DNA from: Latrodectus hesperus
Lineage: Eukaryota > Arthropoda > Arachnida > Araneae > Theridiidae
NCBI GenBank assembly: GCA_037975125.1
Contig: CM075860.1
Location: 45,791,673-45,855,672, forward strand
Direction of reading: 5' to 3'
DNA length: 64,000 bases
Positions within the stretch are counted from its first letter, which is position 1, and each line of letters starts with the position of its first letter. Positions 20,975-35,511 of the stretch are shown here, one piece after another. The position numbers were made by a program, and so were the translations under genes. Under the pieces are notes generated by a model, which saw only the letters and a list, made by a program, of their open reading frames with translations, did no database searches and was not told where the DNA came from.

Positions 20975-21172
20975 TGTTGACATTTATTGTTGTCCGGTGG
21001 CAACTGTGACTCAAGTCAAGAAGGCGAGTAGCATAACTGACGTCATACTACCACAAACTCATTGATTGGTCATGTCACATTCATTCGTCATCTCAGGGGG
21101 AGAAACAAAGAAGCACAGAAAGAGGTAAAGGAAGGTGTCTATACCTGAACAGGAATTGAAACTCCGGTCTGC
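20975..21172 (-). mobile_element. Probable SINE (minus strand)
   Basis: GC-richer than its surroundings. On the minus strand a B-box-like segment (gagtttcaattcc, complement of 21152-21165) is followed by a tRNA-unrelated body and a tail with acaacaataaat. That is the same layout as the SINE at 60434-60712, but with a different body. The A box is not clear. It could instead be an LTR or promoter remnant. Confidence 0.4.
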
Positions 21173-22425
21173 AAACTTTAAAATTATAATTGCAATATTC
21201 TTTGCATTTTTGAAAATTCAACTATGTATGACTCATATTTATTATATAAACGAAGAGAATTAATCTATTAATATAATCAAAAGTTTCGTTTTCTTATATT
21301 AATAGATTAATTCAATGTGAATATGTATCCTATGTAAATAGATTAATTTGTTTTCCGAAATCAAGAATTCCTTTTACGATTTGAAGTTATAAAAAGTGGA
21401 AATATGTTGTTATAAGACGGAAATATAATTTGTTTACCTGGTTTTGTAAAACAAACGTTTGTTTTGTTGTTTCAGAGATATAATTTAAAATCATTTGAAG
21501 CAAACAGATGATTGGGTGTTTAATAAATGATATTCATAAAACTTAATTGCGGAGAGACTTTCAAGCACGTTTCTTCAAAAAACAGATATAATTTTTCATT
21601 AATCATGCCTTAATGTATACAATAAATAATTTGCTCATATTTTCTTTACATATAATTGCTGATTTTATGTATAATTTAAAGTTCGTTATAATTAATATTA
21701 TTTCAGTATTTGATACCATAAAACTTTTGAATATAAATGAAAAAATTAAATCCGTAAGAAATGTATTATCAAATGTATCATTAAAATAATTTTTATCAAG
21801 AAATATACAAATTACTTAAGCCAACCTATCAGCATTTAAAATTTAATTTCCTTTAATTTTGAAATATTTAGAAAATATAAACCTAGTGGTTTCTCTTACA
21901 GGCTAAATTAAATTCAGGTGAGTTTTATCCTGAAGTGATGTCATTGAATTAAATGAAGTGTTAGGTATTTGACAGTTACATTTAATTTTATATTTTTATT
22001 TTCCAATACCAAGAATATTTCCAATACTTGCGAATGGCATTCTTTTTTTTTACAATTCATTCCGTTACTTCAATTATTTTATTAGATGTCAATAATCCAA
22101 TAATACAACAGCATTAAAAGAAATTAAAAAAGTTGAGGGAGCAGCAGTAGAATTCGATTTTTCCTTCTTTGTTTGGAAAGTTTATAATTCTGTCATATAA
22201 TTCAATGTATCAATTTTTATTTTAATATGCCGTCAAAAAATTCAAAATAAAATAATATAATTTAATTACGCAAATTTGTTATTTAAATCATATTACCAAA
22301 ATATTTAAATTTGAACGTACATTGATTTTTTCATATTTTGATTTAAATTTAAGTGATTTCTTGACAAGTAAATATTAACCAAATTATAAATTTAAATTAT
22401 AGAGAATATATATTTAATCAATCCT
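21173..22425. other. AT-rich intergenic DNA with one perfect hairpin
   Basis: No gene recognised. It contains the 19-bp perfect inverted repeat at 21257-21313, listed separately. Confidence 0.5.
21257..21313. repeat. 19-bp perfect inverted repeat
   Basis: Left arm 21257-21275 (gaattaatctattaatata), right arm 21295-21313, exact reverse complement, loop 19 nt. AT-rich. It could be a decayed MITE end or a chance fold-back. Confidence 0.7.
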
Positions 22426-22722
<297 letters not shown>

Positions 22723-23146
22723 CAATTATTTTGTGGTTTTTCTTATCTCAATGTTTGACTCAATATGCCACATATATTTGTAAAACATATATTAATATCT
22801 GACAATTTATACTTTTTAGAAAAAAACAAAGATGGAAACATTTTAGTGTATTACAGAGAAAATATAGCAATTTATACGATGCATAAATCTTACATGCTTA
22901 TTATTTCGTTATAAATGCTTAACAGTTAAGAAAACATGAAAGAAAAAGTTAAAGCAATTGCAGTTTTTAATAAGTTATTAATTGATCAGTTATCCATTGG
23001 AGTTCTTTCATAAAATGCACAAATAGCATCATAAATGTAATTAAACTTAATATTTTCACATTTATTATTTCATTGAAATTTACATTGTAATTTAAAATAA
23101 AGAGGCATAGTCATCGATATATTTAATTATTAATATCATCGTGAAG

Positions 23147-24324
<1,178 letters not shown>

Positions 24325-25325
24325 CTAATTAATTAATTTTGACGGTGAATAGTTGACACGATCAGAGCAAAGGTGATAACTGTCCCAATGAAAGAGTAAA
24401 AATTTGATTTTTTTATAAAACAAAATGTAATTTCCGGATAAAATAAATTCCAGCATATTCATCATTTCCTTAAACATAGATTTCATTTGTTTGTTTGACT
24501 GTCGCTTCAAAGTAGATCTGTTATGTAAATAAGCAATATAGTACTTATCTTAACTTTTTGAATAGTGCTTGGTATTTCACCAGCACAGCAAAAAATTGCA
24601 TACAATGATATCGTATAGTACGTTATATAATTAACATATTCAATAATGTAAGTCACTGAATAATTATTGAGTTCAAATACGTTCATCAATACATAAGACG
24701 TAGCGAAAATTGAACATGCGCAAGCGAGACACAAATAATAGGAGCTGTAAAAGAAAACACGCTTTGAATTTCTTTTATTGTATTATACATCGCTGTGTAC
24801 CGTTCCACAAGTTGATCATGGTGAATTTAGAAAAACTTACGACTAAATGTTGGTTTCATTTCGAGATGGAAATTTTGCAAACATTTAGATGTTTTCCTGC
24901 AACATACAAGATATAATAGAAGCATGAAACTATAAATCAACATAGTAAAGGTATATGGTGACAAATATTTGGTAGCAATATCCAAAAGTCTGATATACTT
25001 GCTTTTAACAGAATAAACATAGAAGAGATATCGAAATGTGTTATTTTTGTATTTGTCCGTAATGGTAATCGGAATGATTCCAACGAATATAAAAGGAAAT
25101 AACAGTCCTAATATGAACATTGAATTCTTATAGTAACCTTGGACGATATTATTTCTTTTACATTTTCTACTCATTTTTTGGATATTTTTCATGAGGCGTT
25201 TAATATCCTTATTCTTTGTGCGCCAGCTACGCCAAGCTGTGATTTCAAATACAAAAGCTGTGCAATGAAATCCAATGAGTCTAAGGTCCAAGCCAAAGAA
25301 ATACCATGGAAGAATTCTTCCTTAT
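24325..25325 (-). pseudogene. Gustatory-receptor-like pseudogene
   Basis: This is a broken paralogue of the intact receptor at 46658-47806. Colinear blocks match it from its residue ~58 to the C-terminus. 24827-25325 covers the TM2-TM4 region, with shared words such as NIQK, RNNI and ITITD. 24507-24734 covers TM5-TM6, with CACSIFA and SLYAIF then CAGEIP. 24325-24510 holds the KEMM and EFILSGN region. Lesions seen: an in-frame stop at 24827-24829, a frameshift near 24750, another near 24550, and a length change in an A/T homopolymer at about 24406-24414 that shifts the last transmembrane segment. The N-terminus (~57 residues) is missing; the homology ends at a repeat-rich junction near 25326. 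It is not functional as a receptor. No introns are visible in the aligned part. Confidence 0.9.
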
Positions 25326-25413
25326 ATTATACTTATTCCTTATATTGTACTTATTCTTATACTTACATCCTTAATATTATACTTACAGGTGTTAACACCC
25401 GTAAGTATAATAT
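25326..25413. repeat. Short repeats and near-perfect 40-bp palindrome
   Basis: Words of the type ttatattatacttat repeat three to four times (25321-25373). They are followed by a palindrome with 20-nt arms (25374-25393 and 25394-25413), one mismatch and no loop, centred on gttaac. It lies exactly where homology of the receptor pseudogene stops, so it probably marks the breakpoint or an insertion. Confidence 0.65.
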
Positions 25414-26436
25414 CTACACAAAAAAATGATACAAAATTGAAATAATTGTAGAGCAACATTTAACGATTATGATTTACTTTTAAATATACCAACAGTAGAT
25501 AAGCATTACTTAAGAAAATCAAATTCATCTACATGTGATTCACCATTTTATTCCTCACCATTTCCTTTTATTTTGAATCTATGTAGACTAAATATATTTA
25601 ATTTTAACAGCTATTTATTTTTATCATCTTTGTTTCTATAATGTAGTGGTTGAACGGTAAAATTAAAATACATATAAAGTGGCAAACGAAACAAAAATTT
25701 GCTGTGTTGCTAAGAAACAGAAATATTTCTTTAAAATTAATTAATAAATATTGATTTTCGAACTGTTTTTCGGTGTCCCATCTTCCCTATGTGACCTAAA
25801 AAATGAAAAAATATTTTGTACAATCTTTTTATCATGATTATGACCTTTTAAGAAATGAAAAATTTATTACAAATATGAATTGATTAAGAAATTGAAAATT
25901 TAAATGGAATGTTTTAGTACTTAATTTTGTATATATATCTACTAAACTATAAATTAATAAGTTTTTAATTAACCTGAGTTCATGATGAACATTTATTCAT
26001 TTACTTTAATTAATGTTACCTTATATCAAAGATATTCATGAACAACTATTCTGAGAATATGAAACATTGAAAATATTAGGTTTTTGCAAAAAGGGATACT
26101 TTAAAGATTTTGACCTTGCATAACAAATAATCAGTATTTCTCAAAATAAATTTTATTATATTTCAGTGAAGGTAAGATTATGAGATTCAGTGAAGGTTAG
26201 ATTAGGATTCATACACTGAAGTAATTAACCAGCACATAACTTGGTAGGAAAATGGGAATATCAATAACAAAAGTTGTTTATAAGAAATTGTATAATCAGA
26301 AGCTGTTGAAGAACAAGTTTACAGAGGAAAATCAATATTAGAAGCAAATTTTTTAATGGAATTCCTTATAACTACTTTACCAAAGATATCGTTGCATTAT
26401 ATATTGTATTGCATTTCATATTATTATGATACATAT
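25414..26436. other. AT-rich intergenic DNA
   Basis: No gene or repeat family recognised. Confidence 0.5.
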
Positions 26437-26588
26437 TGTTACAAAGTTTGTAAATATTTTTTGTATTCGTTTTCAGATATTGCAGACAAATCCAAGCTCA
26501 AATTTGGTGACAGAAATCAAGAGATATAGTAATCACTGGATAATCGTTAAGAACGACTTATCCAGTGATTTGGCGACTTGGCAACCAC

Positions 26589-26694
26589 TTGGCAAGATTC
26601 TTGGCAAGAATTTGGTAATATTATTAACGACTTGGCGAGATTTGGCAAGATTCTTGGCAAGTATTTGGTAATATTATTAACGACTTGGCGAGAT
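26589..26694. repeat. 53-bp tandem repeat, two copies plus partial
   Basis: The unit begins ttggcaagattcttggcaag and includes gtaatattattaacgacttg. Copies lie at 26589-26641 and 26642-26694, nearly identical, followed by a partial unit. Shorter ttggc/cttggcaa words repeat just upstream (26570-26600). Confidence 0.85.
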
Positions 26695-26766
26695 TTGGCA
26701 AAAAATTGATAGTTTTGGAAACTTTCACCACCTAAGCTTTAGGGCCATTATTGAGCGAGATGGCCT

Positions 26767-26825
26767 GGAAGCTTCCAAGATCTTCGAGAATGACCTAGGC
26801 TTTCATCTCAAGTGAGCTATAAATA
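26767..26825 (+). promoter_or_regulatory. Heat-shock-element-like motif and TATA box
   Basis: 26767-26791 reads as five consecutive pentamers GGAAG CTTCC AAGAT CTTCG AGAAT. Four of them fit alternating nGAAn/nTTCn, the binding pattern of heat-shock factor. TATAAATA follows at 26818-26825, a normal spacing for heat-inducible arthropod promoters. Function is inferred from the motif only. Confidence 0.55.
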
Positions 26826-27061
26826 CCACCATTCCACGGACCGAGTTTCTGAGTTTCCATCGGCAGCGATAAGCTAGTGGATACGATCTGTCTGTCTGAG
26901 GTATTTGAAGACCTTTGTTATTGGGAGCTGTTTACAATGGAATTTACTCGTGTTTAATTGTGATTCGTAACTGTTGAGTTTTTCCGGCACTCTTATAGAA
27001 AGTTATACAAATAAAATTCCTGTGATTGTTCAGAGTGTATTTCATAAACTCTTAATCAACA

Positions 27062-27342
27062 TAAACCTCGAAGCTCGGTAAAATATTTTTGTGCACACTT
27101 TCTCAATGGAATTCGAGTGTTCGATAAAATTAGTAAAAATTATCGATAAAAATAACATTTATCAACTGAGAAGCATGAAGAACGGGAGGACTGAGTTCTG
27201 CTTTTTCTACAGAGATTGTTTAAAAAGAGATCATTATTATAAGAAGATGATGCTTTAGCATGTGCTTCTGTAACAGGATGCTATTTGAGCAGATGTTGAA
27301 CAGACTGCTCTTGTTTTGAACAGTAAATGGAAAAGAAATGTA
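27062..27342. other. Unassigned sequence right of the LTR-like element
   Basis: It may be the start of the element's internal region, but no primer-binding site starting with TGG or gag frame could be identified. Confidence 0.3.
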
Positions 27343-27780
27343 TCATTCGAATTGATTTGCCAACCTGATCCACTGTTTTAAATTCCAAGTAACACGTGTT
27401 GGATTTTTTGTTGAGACGCCTTTTAGCATCATTTCATATTTCAGAGAACAATCAACAATTGGAATGGGTGCTGGGTGCTGGTTAAACATGGTCAACCTTA
27501 TATCAAAAACTGTTTGACAATGCACTGCTCCACTTGTAGCCACTCCCCAGTTGCAGTACACATCTGCTAAGCAATACTTATTGGTTTCGGGTTCTTTTTA
27601 CATATGCAGAACGTTATATTGCTTATTCACGGCAGCTATTTCTCTGGAATGATCACCAACAACATTTCTAATAGCTCAATCTAGGGTTCAGAAGATTTTC
27701 AAAACCTGCGAAATGACACTTTTGTTCTTTAGCAACACAGTTGTCATTGCGTCAACGCTTTCCAGTCATTCTGTGACGAG
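27343..27780 (-). pseudogene. Unrecognised protein-coding relic
   Basis: 27343-27561 on the minus strand is an open frame of 72 codons with a distinctly protein-like composition (Trp, Cys, His, Pro, and the words CNWGVATSG and NPTRVTWNLKQW). The same frame continues upstream to about 27780 with recognisable protein-like segments (SREIAAVNKQYNVLH), interrupted by at least three stop codons. I do not recognise the family. It could be a retroelement gag relic belonging to the neighbouring LTR-like sequence, or a host gene pseudogene. Confidence 0.4.
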
Positions 27781-27940
27781 AGAAGTCATAAAGCTGATTC
27801 TTTTTTGAAATCTGTTATCACAATCTTTACAATTATTATAAATAACGAGAAAATAATAAAATAATACAAATTGAATCTTTTATGGAAATAATATATCAGA
27901 GTTTATGGAAAGAACAGAAATTATGACCTGTTTGGTATAC

Positions 27941-28050
<110 letters not shown>

Positions 28051-28087
28051 CAGAGAAAGAGAGAGAGAAATGATAGATAGATAGATA

Positions 28088-28949
28088 TTTGAGTTTGATT
28101 TTCATTACTATAAATTAATTGTGTATTATGGCAACTTTGGATTTAATATTTTAGTTTATATTTTAGCCTTACATTTATTTCTTCTATTTTGGTTTAATAT
28201 TTGGTTTGATATTTTTAGTGTTCGCTTTGGGATGTATTGGCTTCTTTAAGACTTGTGTCTGGAGCTAATGTAGAAAAGCCACACTTATAGCGCAAATGTG
28301 GATAACACAACCTGAAGAAGCTGGACATGTTGTTATTTCGTTCCACTCTTCCTTTCATTCTATGCTTCTTTGAAAATTTTAAACTATCTATTGAACACAT
28401 TTTCCAATTGCTTATAATATTTTATATTTTCGATTTGTTATTCTTTATCTAGTATTTGATTATTATTCTCCATCTGATATGTGATTAATTTTATAAAAAT
28501 TTCCTATAAATTATAGACATGTACAAGCAAAAGCAAATCAGAAAAGATTTTAAAAATTGGAAAAAAAATTAATAAGAACTAAATAATTTACCTAGGATAG
28601 AATGAAAAACATTAGATTAATGCTAATAAATGAATTTAATCAAAACAATTTGTAAGAAAATGCTGTGATAAAGAATAGGATGAAAATTTGACTTTTTTAC
28701 CTCGGAAATATGAACAAAAATTTACTTACTTTTATATATTTAATCAGTATATATTTTTCAAATATCGTATTTTTTTTACCTCGTACTTATTGACTTCGAA
28801 ATTTCTACTCAAATGAAGCAATAAATGTTTCTTAGGCGAGGAAACTAAAAAGTGTGATCCTCAAGCCCTTACAGAGCTTTAGATGTTACTATCGTTATTA
28901 ACTTCAGTACTTATTGAAATCTGATTTAAAAGGCTTTTAAAAAAATAAG

Positions 28950-28954
<5 letters not shown>
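28088..28954. other. AT-rich intergenic DNA
   Basis: No supported gene. A 61-codon minus-strand frame (28215-28400) is protein-like in composition but too short and motif-free to call. Confidence 0.4.

Positions 28955-29044
<90 letters not shown>
28955..29044. repeat. (TA)n microsatellite
   Basis: About 90 bp of alternating TA. Confidence 0.97.
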
Positions 29045-29047
<3 letters not shown>

Positions 29048-30747
29048 TTTACTTATTTTGTTAATTTTTATTAATTATAATTCTTTCCTTCATCATTTAT
29101 TTTCACTTTTAATAAGTGTTTTTTACAACATTTTAATACTCTGTTTATTCAATTTTAACTGCAGCTCTATGCACAAAATATTGTTAAATTCAGTCTTTAG
29201 GTAGGACGTCTATATCTTATTTGATTATTCTTTTAGTTTGACAGAGAGCATGCCAAGTTATATTAATCAATATCAGTGACTCCTTGTTGGTTAATTTAGC
29301 TTATGTTCAAATCTTCTTTTGAATATTTTTAATTATTACTTTTATTCCATGGTCTCACAATTCTTATCTATCAATTATTTTCTTGCTAATAATGTTTAAT
29401 TTTATTTCAAAGTATTTTTTATCTCCATGTAATGTCAACTATTTTCAAACTTTCTTTAAAATTTTCCTCTTTTGAGTTTTCTCTCTCCGTTTAAATAGAT
29501 CAATTTTTCAATCGGTTCATTTCATTTAATTTCTTAGAAAGTGTAGGGTACAGTTCATCTGTGTTTTTCTTATTTCTTAGAATTAAACAAATAAACTCCA
29601 AACGCCTCCATGTCTGTTGTTTTTCTTTACATAACAGGATAACATTTTATTCCAAACCATTCTTAATTTTTTTCCATCTTCCTTTGTTCTTAATTTTTAT
29701 TTTCAGTAATTCTCTGAATGTTTTCTCTTGTACAAAAAATAATTTATATTATTTTTATTAAAAACAATTTTTAAAAATTTTAAACGTGTTCTGGGTTTAT
29801 TGTTTTTTAGTTGGTTTATAATTTATTTATTAAAAAATTCTTTAAATTTCATTAACGTTTTAATTCAGTTATTAATTGTTTTTCACTTAATCAATGTGTT
29901 TTTACAATTTCTAATTGTTGTCCCGCTTAGCAAATATATAAACAACTTTATTAAATTTTTATTTTTTCCTAAATTTTATACTTCCTACTTTAGATTATTC
30001 TTTATAATATATAAATAAATGATATGTTCTACAAAAAATACAAAAACATTTATCATTTAACAGTCCATTTCTGCTTTATAGCTGTTTCTTCTAATACATA
30101 AATCCATTATGTTATTAAAATGAATTATAAATTTCATTGTATTATAAAACTATTGTATTATAAAATGAATACAAAATGCATTAACTATTTATCGGGCCAT
30201 TTCTGCTTGAATGTAGTTCTTCAAATACAGAAATTCAATTGTTCAACTAGCGTGTACTGTTTCTTCTCGTGATATGGGAAATAAGAAGTATATTTCAAAA
30301 AGAAAATGCTTCATTTAACTCAATAAGTAATAATAATAAAGTGGTATTTGAAAAATATTACACTAAACCAGTGTATTCCCCTGGTGCGTGCATATAATTA
30401 AAAGAACTCTAACATACCCAACAATTTTGGCGGATATAGAGGGCCATTAAATAAAATGATGGCCAGAATGAAGCGTTGTTGTATGAAGAAATTGGTATAT
30501 TTCCTTTTCAGCTTGTCGAATGAGTATTTCTTATCGAGCCATGACAAAATGAATTAATCGAATCAACTTTTCAATTGCATGAATTTTTATAATAAACAAT
30601 GCTTGGAATTTCAAAGCCCTTAAAAAAATCATTGAATGGTTATTGTAAAATTAATGTAAAGTAGGAGAAAAGTTAAACTTCTTGATAGAGTTATAAAAAT
30701 GAATTCGAGTTTAAAAAAAGATACTTTGTAATGCATAATTTCAAAGG

Positions 30748-30789
30748 TGTGTGTGTGTATGTGTGTGTGTGTGTGCGTGCGTGTGTGTG
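30748..30789. repeat. (TG)n microsatellite
   Basis: About 42 bp of imperfect GT/TG with gtat and gcgt interruptions. Confidence 0.95.
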
Positions 30790-31637
30790 AACGTATATTT
30801 ATCTTCAAATCATCTACAATCGGTTAAGGAATAGAATCCTGACTATGTTCTTCATCATCAGAATTGCTCGTTACCGCTCATCGATTTACCAAAGATGTTG
30901 TAAAATCAATTAATTCGTTCAGGAGACCCTAAAAATTGAATTGAAAAAGGGGATGCATAATTTTTTATAAAGTTAATCAAAAAATATTTATATACGCATA
31001 GTCTTGCATATATTCAATCAGTCCTTTTCATTTTTGTTTATGGGGCGTTAAAAAACACCTCGAATTTCGATTGCTTTTCTTCTTTATTAAGACTTTACGG
31101 AAGAGATTCGTAGCATTGTCCTCGGAAAGATCTCTAATTTTTCTGATATCAGTTTGGTTGGGATGCCATTCTAAGACCAAGGCTCTGACATCCTCTCACT
31201 TCTTCAACGAATGAACAAGAATATGTGGGTACTTAAAAATGAAATCAAAACCAAAAGTGCTGGTCTATTTTGGATATAAATATTCTACTGGAGAGAAAAA
31301 AATTTTTCCAGGATAGAACTTTGAAATTTAATAGGCTAGCAACATAATTCAAGCGAGATGAAAAATAAGATTTGGTCCGTGTGGTTTGGCAACCCTGCTC
31401 ATCATGCTCGAAGAGCCGAGAAGTGTTCGTTAGAATTCGTTTTATTTCGTTATCCGAAAATCTTTCGGGAAATTATCGTTGTTCGATTTGTTCTCAGTCC
31501 GAGCTTTTCTTTAACCGATCACCTCACTTAATATTTATCAGAATATACTTGTTTTCTCTCATTTTTATTCTATCAATATTTCTTTAAATTTTTAAGATGA
31601 CTAAAAATTATATTATTTTTCTTCTTCTTTCTTATCC

Positions 31638-31658
31638 CCTGGTCTGAATCAGACCAGG
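31638..31658. repeat. 21-bp perfect palindrome
   Basis: Arms cctggtctga and tcagaccagg around a single central A. Confidence 0.8.
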
Positions 31659-33339
31659 TCCATGACATCCTTCGCCTTTGAAGAATCGAAGACAGTTTCA
31701 TGTTCATGACTATATTTCTAAATATATATAGACACATACAAATGGTTTTCTTAAAAGAGCACAAAACTTTTCACAATGAAAGAATTTGATTAAACATTTA
31801 AAAAATAACAACAGATACGAAGCGATATTTAATTCATGTTTTATATAATATTTTATGCGATTACAAAGAATCAGCATATTTAACCATCATGTTTAAATTG
31901 AATAAAATATTAATAATGAAGTTAATTTACATACACATTAAAATATATACAATAACACAACTCACATTATTAAAGTTTAAATATTTTATTCATGTATTTA
32001 ATTCCATGTATTTTTAAAATTTTTATTCACTTATCTTCTACTAAAAATGAAATAATTAATAGGTAATCGTCTTAAACAAACTTTACTTTCATTTAATGGT
32101 TACTTAAGAAAGTTTAAAAAACGCCTCTGAAGAAAATTGAAATGTCATTTGATGTCCTTCAGAACTGGAAAATAATAATCTGTCATTATTTTTGAAAATT
32201 TTTTTTAAATGAAGTAATTTAAGATGATTTATATTAGGACAAAAATGAAATAATTTGAGATACAAATGTGCTCATGGGTCAAAGAGTTGGATTAATTCCT
32301 TTACATTTACTTTTACACAGAATAAAGCAAACAAATGGCTGCTTAAGTTTAAATCCTTTCAATTGTGCAAGAGTGTTATGCTATTGCATTGTTTTCAAGA
32401 AAAACGTAGTTATTAATAGTTAGTTGTATATTATTTAATTCAACTGTAAGCATATTTTATTCAAAATGTTCAAATAGATTTCTAACTTTGATATCATTAT
32501 GAATCAATAATTAATGACTATATTTTATAAAGTTTCAATACTAAATTAGTGAAAAATTTGTACACTCCCGTAAGGATAAATATAAGATAAATCATGATAT
32601 ATCCGCTTCAATTAAGTGAAGTTAATCAAAATTTTCTAGAAGTTTGAATTAATGTGGCCAATGTATAGAACTGGACTACATATTTCTCCAGAGGTAACAA
32701 TTCTTTTCCTGTTGAAAAGTTAACTCTAGGTCAAAGAGAGTGAAGCATAAGATGCTAACATTTAAAATTTACTTTTAATCTAACTGACACATATTATTTT
32801 TATATTACTAAGAATAATTAACTTTTAAAAATGTGTGTGATTTGGACAAAATTAAATATTGCATTTGTTAATTACAATTAAAGTGTGTTACTACTATATA
32901 CCTTATGAAACCTAAGCACAATAATTTTTGCTATTACTTAAAATGTTACTGTTTGATTGAGCGAATTTAGTATCAGTGCGCTTCATTCATTTGAAGTATA
33001 ATTTAAAAATATAAAACATTACTATGATTAAGCATATTTAATGCGACTAGAGTAATAAGTACATGAAGTTCTGAGTTCTTAAAACACTGGTATGAATTAA
33101 CATATTATATGTATGTGTAGATTGCTACAAACAGGGTAAGGTGTCATCATTCTAATTCGGTGCTCTACAGATTTCATTACTACACAGCTGGTCACCCATA
33201 TTGCAACAGCAAGAAAGACAAGAAATATCGCAACAAAATTTATTTTGCAAATAACATGTTGACCAAGTATCTAATTATTAAATTGATAAACTTCTGTGAA
33301 ATGTGGTTCCTGCCAAAATCAGTAGCCAGAGTAGACGCC

Positions 33340-33945
33340 ATTGTTGGAGATCACTGCTACCACACGCCTCGGCATTGATTCAAAGAGACTTTAGATGTGT
33401 TCTTGGGGTACAGCAGACCAAGTAGCTTCCACACGATGCCAAAGTTGATCTGATGTGGAAGCTGGATGATGTAATCTGCCTCAATCGTTGAGCAACTTGG
33501 ACCACATGTTTTTTATCGATAAAGAGTGATACGGTCAGGGAAACAATTCAATCTAGCGATTGATGAAGAACATTTGGATAATGCGTGCCAAGTGTGATCG
33601 CGCATTCTCCTGTTGAAATATGGCTGTGAGCAAGCGCAGATAGTAAAAAAGGAAAACTGCCTCCAACACCTCGGAGATGTAGCGCTGGGTATTTAAAGTA
33701 TCTGACAATGCGTACTAGAGGAGTGCGAAAGTGATATCCAATTCCGCCCCATATTATAATACCCGGTACCAGACCAGTGTCATGACGTGGTTGTTCGGCA
33801 TCTTCTCTTCAGGATGTGGCCAGACTCGAATGCGACCATCGTGTTGTTGCAGATAGAAGCGTAAGTTCGTCAGTAAAGACAATTTCATTCCATTCTGTCG
33901 TCCACGTCCTTCTTTCAACGCACCATGGGTGGCGAAGACGTCTGT
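33340..33945 (-). pseudogene. Tc1-like transposase pseudogene
   Basis: The minus strand reads as the C-terminal two thirds of a Tc1-type DDE transposase, which moves a short inverted-repeat transposon into TA sites. Recognisable words, in order from 33900 downwards, are WNEIVFTDE (first catalytic Asp), HDGRIRVW, WGGIGYHFRTPLVRI, then QQENARSH, where the second catalytic Asp of the usual QDNARPH motif is replaced by Glu. The end of the protein, with SMPRRV-type codons, lies near 33340-33380. The frame is broken several times and the N-terminal DNA-binding domain is not evident. It is a relic of an inactive transposon. Confidence 0.8.
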
Positions 33946-34021
33946 GGTTCTATTTCCGTATAATTTTATAAATTTTGTAGCTCATGTGGCTTTAGTATCA
34001 ATTTTAAAGATACTTTTAACC

Positions 34022-34560
34022 TTACTTATCTACATATTTCTGCAGAGTATCCAATTCTAAAATCTTCATTTCTGGATTAAATCTATTTAGGCAGTTCAGA
34101 AAGGAGACAAGGTCCTTTGTATAACAGTCATTCTTCTGAAAAGTCACTTTTACCAGTTTAAGGAGTTCACTGAGATGCAGAATTATGATTCCTTCATTCC
34201 TGAACATCTGCTCATTACCTCAGAAGACTTTTTTAATCCCTTATATTGTTTCAAGGTCATTACATAGGAAGATCAGTGCTACAGATACTAAACTGGAGTC
34301 ACAAAATTTCGGAAGATGATTTCCTCTGGGTAATTTATCCAACTCAGTGAGAATCTCCAGATGTATGAAGTGGACATCCAATTCAGCAAGTTTCATGAAT
34401 GGAAATCCATCCATCACATTGTCTGTTTTTACACTTTAACGCCTGGACAAAAGTCCCTGGTAGATAGTCTTCCCTAGGATTCTTGGAATCAGAACTAGTG
34501 GGAGAGATGATTTTAAAGTCTTCGACCTACGTCTTTTGATTAATTCCGCCTAATATATAG
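34022..34560 (-). pseudogene. Leucine-rich protein relic, family not recognised
   Basis: On the minus strand a Leu-rich frame runs from about 34440 to 34022. It has repeated L-x2-L spacing (HFIHLEILTELDKL upstream; HLSELLKLVKV then LNCLNRFNPEMKILEL downstream). Two in-frame stops fall near 34205-34250. The final 61-codon segment (34022-34207) is open, begins with ATG and ends at a gtaagg that could be a splice donor. The pattern is reminiscent of leucine-rich-repeat (F-box type) proteins, but no consensus repeat can be assigned. It is either a pseudogene or poorly delimited exons. Confidence 0.4.
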
Positions 34561-35447
<887 letters not shown>

Positions 35448-35511
35448 GCGAAAATTATTATCTCCTAAAGAGAGGGGAAATGTAGCGAAAATTATTCCTC
35501 CCGATCAAGGA

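Larger units (their letters stand above)
26437..27061 (+). mobile_element. LTR-like sequence (solo or truncated LTR)
   Basis: The segment begins tgttac and ends caaca, as LTRs do (TG...CA). It contains, in order: a 53-bp tandem repeat (26589-26694), a heat-shock-element-like block (26767-26791), a TATA box TATAAATA (26818-26825) and an AATAAA signal near 27010. This order (U3 repeats, promoter, polyadenylation signal, short U5) is that of a retrotransposon LTR. I found no target duplication (catat on the left, taaac on the right), no second LTR and no pol sequence next to it. It may be the surviving end of a truncated element. A host promoter with first exon is the main alternative. Confidence 0.5.
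29045..33339. other. AT-rich intergenic DNA
   Basis: No gene recognised over 4.3 kb. 29050-30020 is strongly pyrimidine-skewed (T-rich plus strand), which creates long but meaningless Phe/Leu frames. 31020-31700 is less AT-rich and contains a 21-bp palindrome at 31638-31658, but no family was identified. Confidence 0.5.

Noticed and set aside
26437..27061. Host heat-shock gene promoter instead of an LTR
   Set aside because: TG...CA ends, U3-type tandem repeats and an AATAAA ~190 bp after the TATA box fit an LTR better, and no downstream heat-shock protein frame exists. The alternative is not excluded.
29561..30018. Two consecutive hydrophobic plus-strand frames, considered as membrane proteins
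   Set aside because: They arise from a T-rich strand skew (Phe/Leu/Ile codons) and have no family motif or consistent topology.
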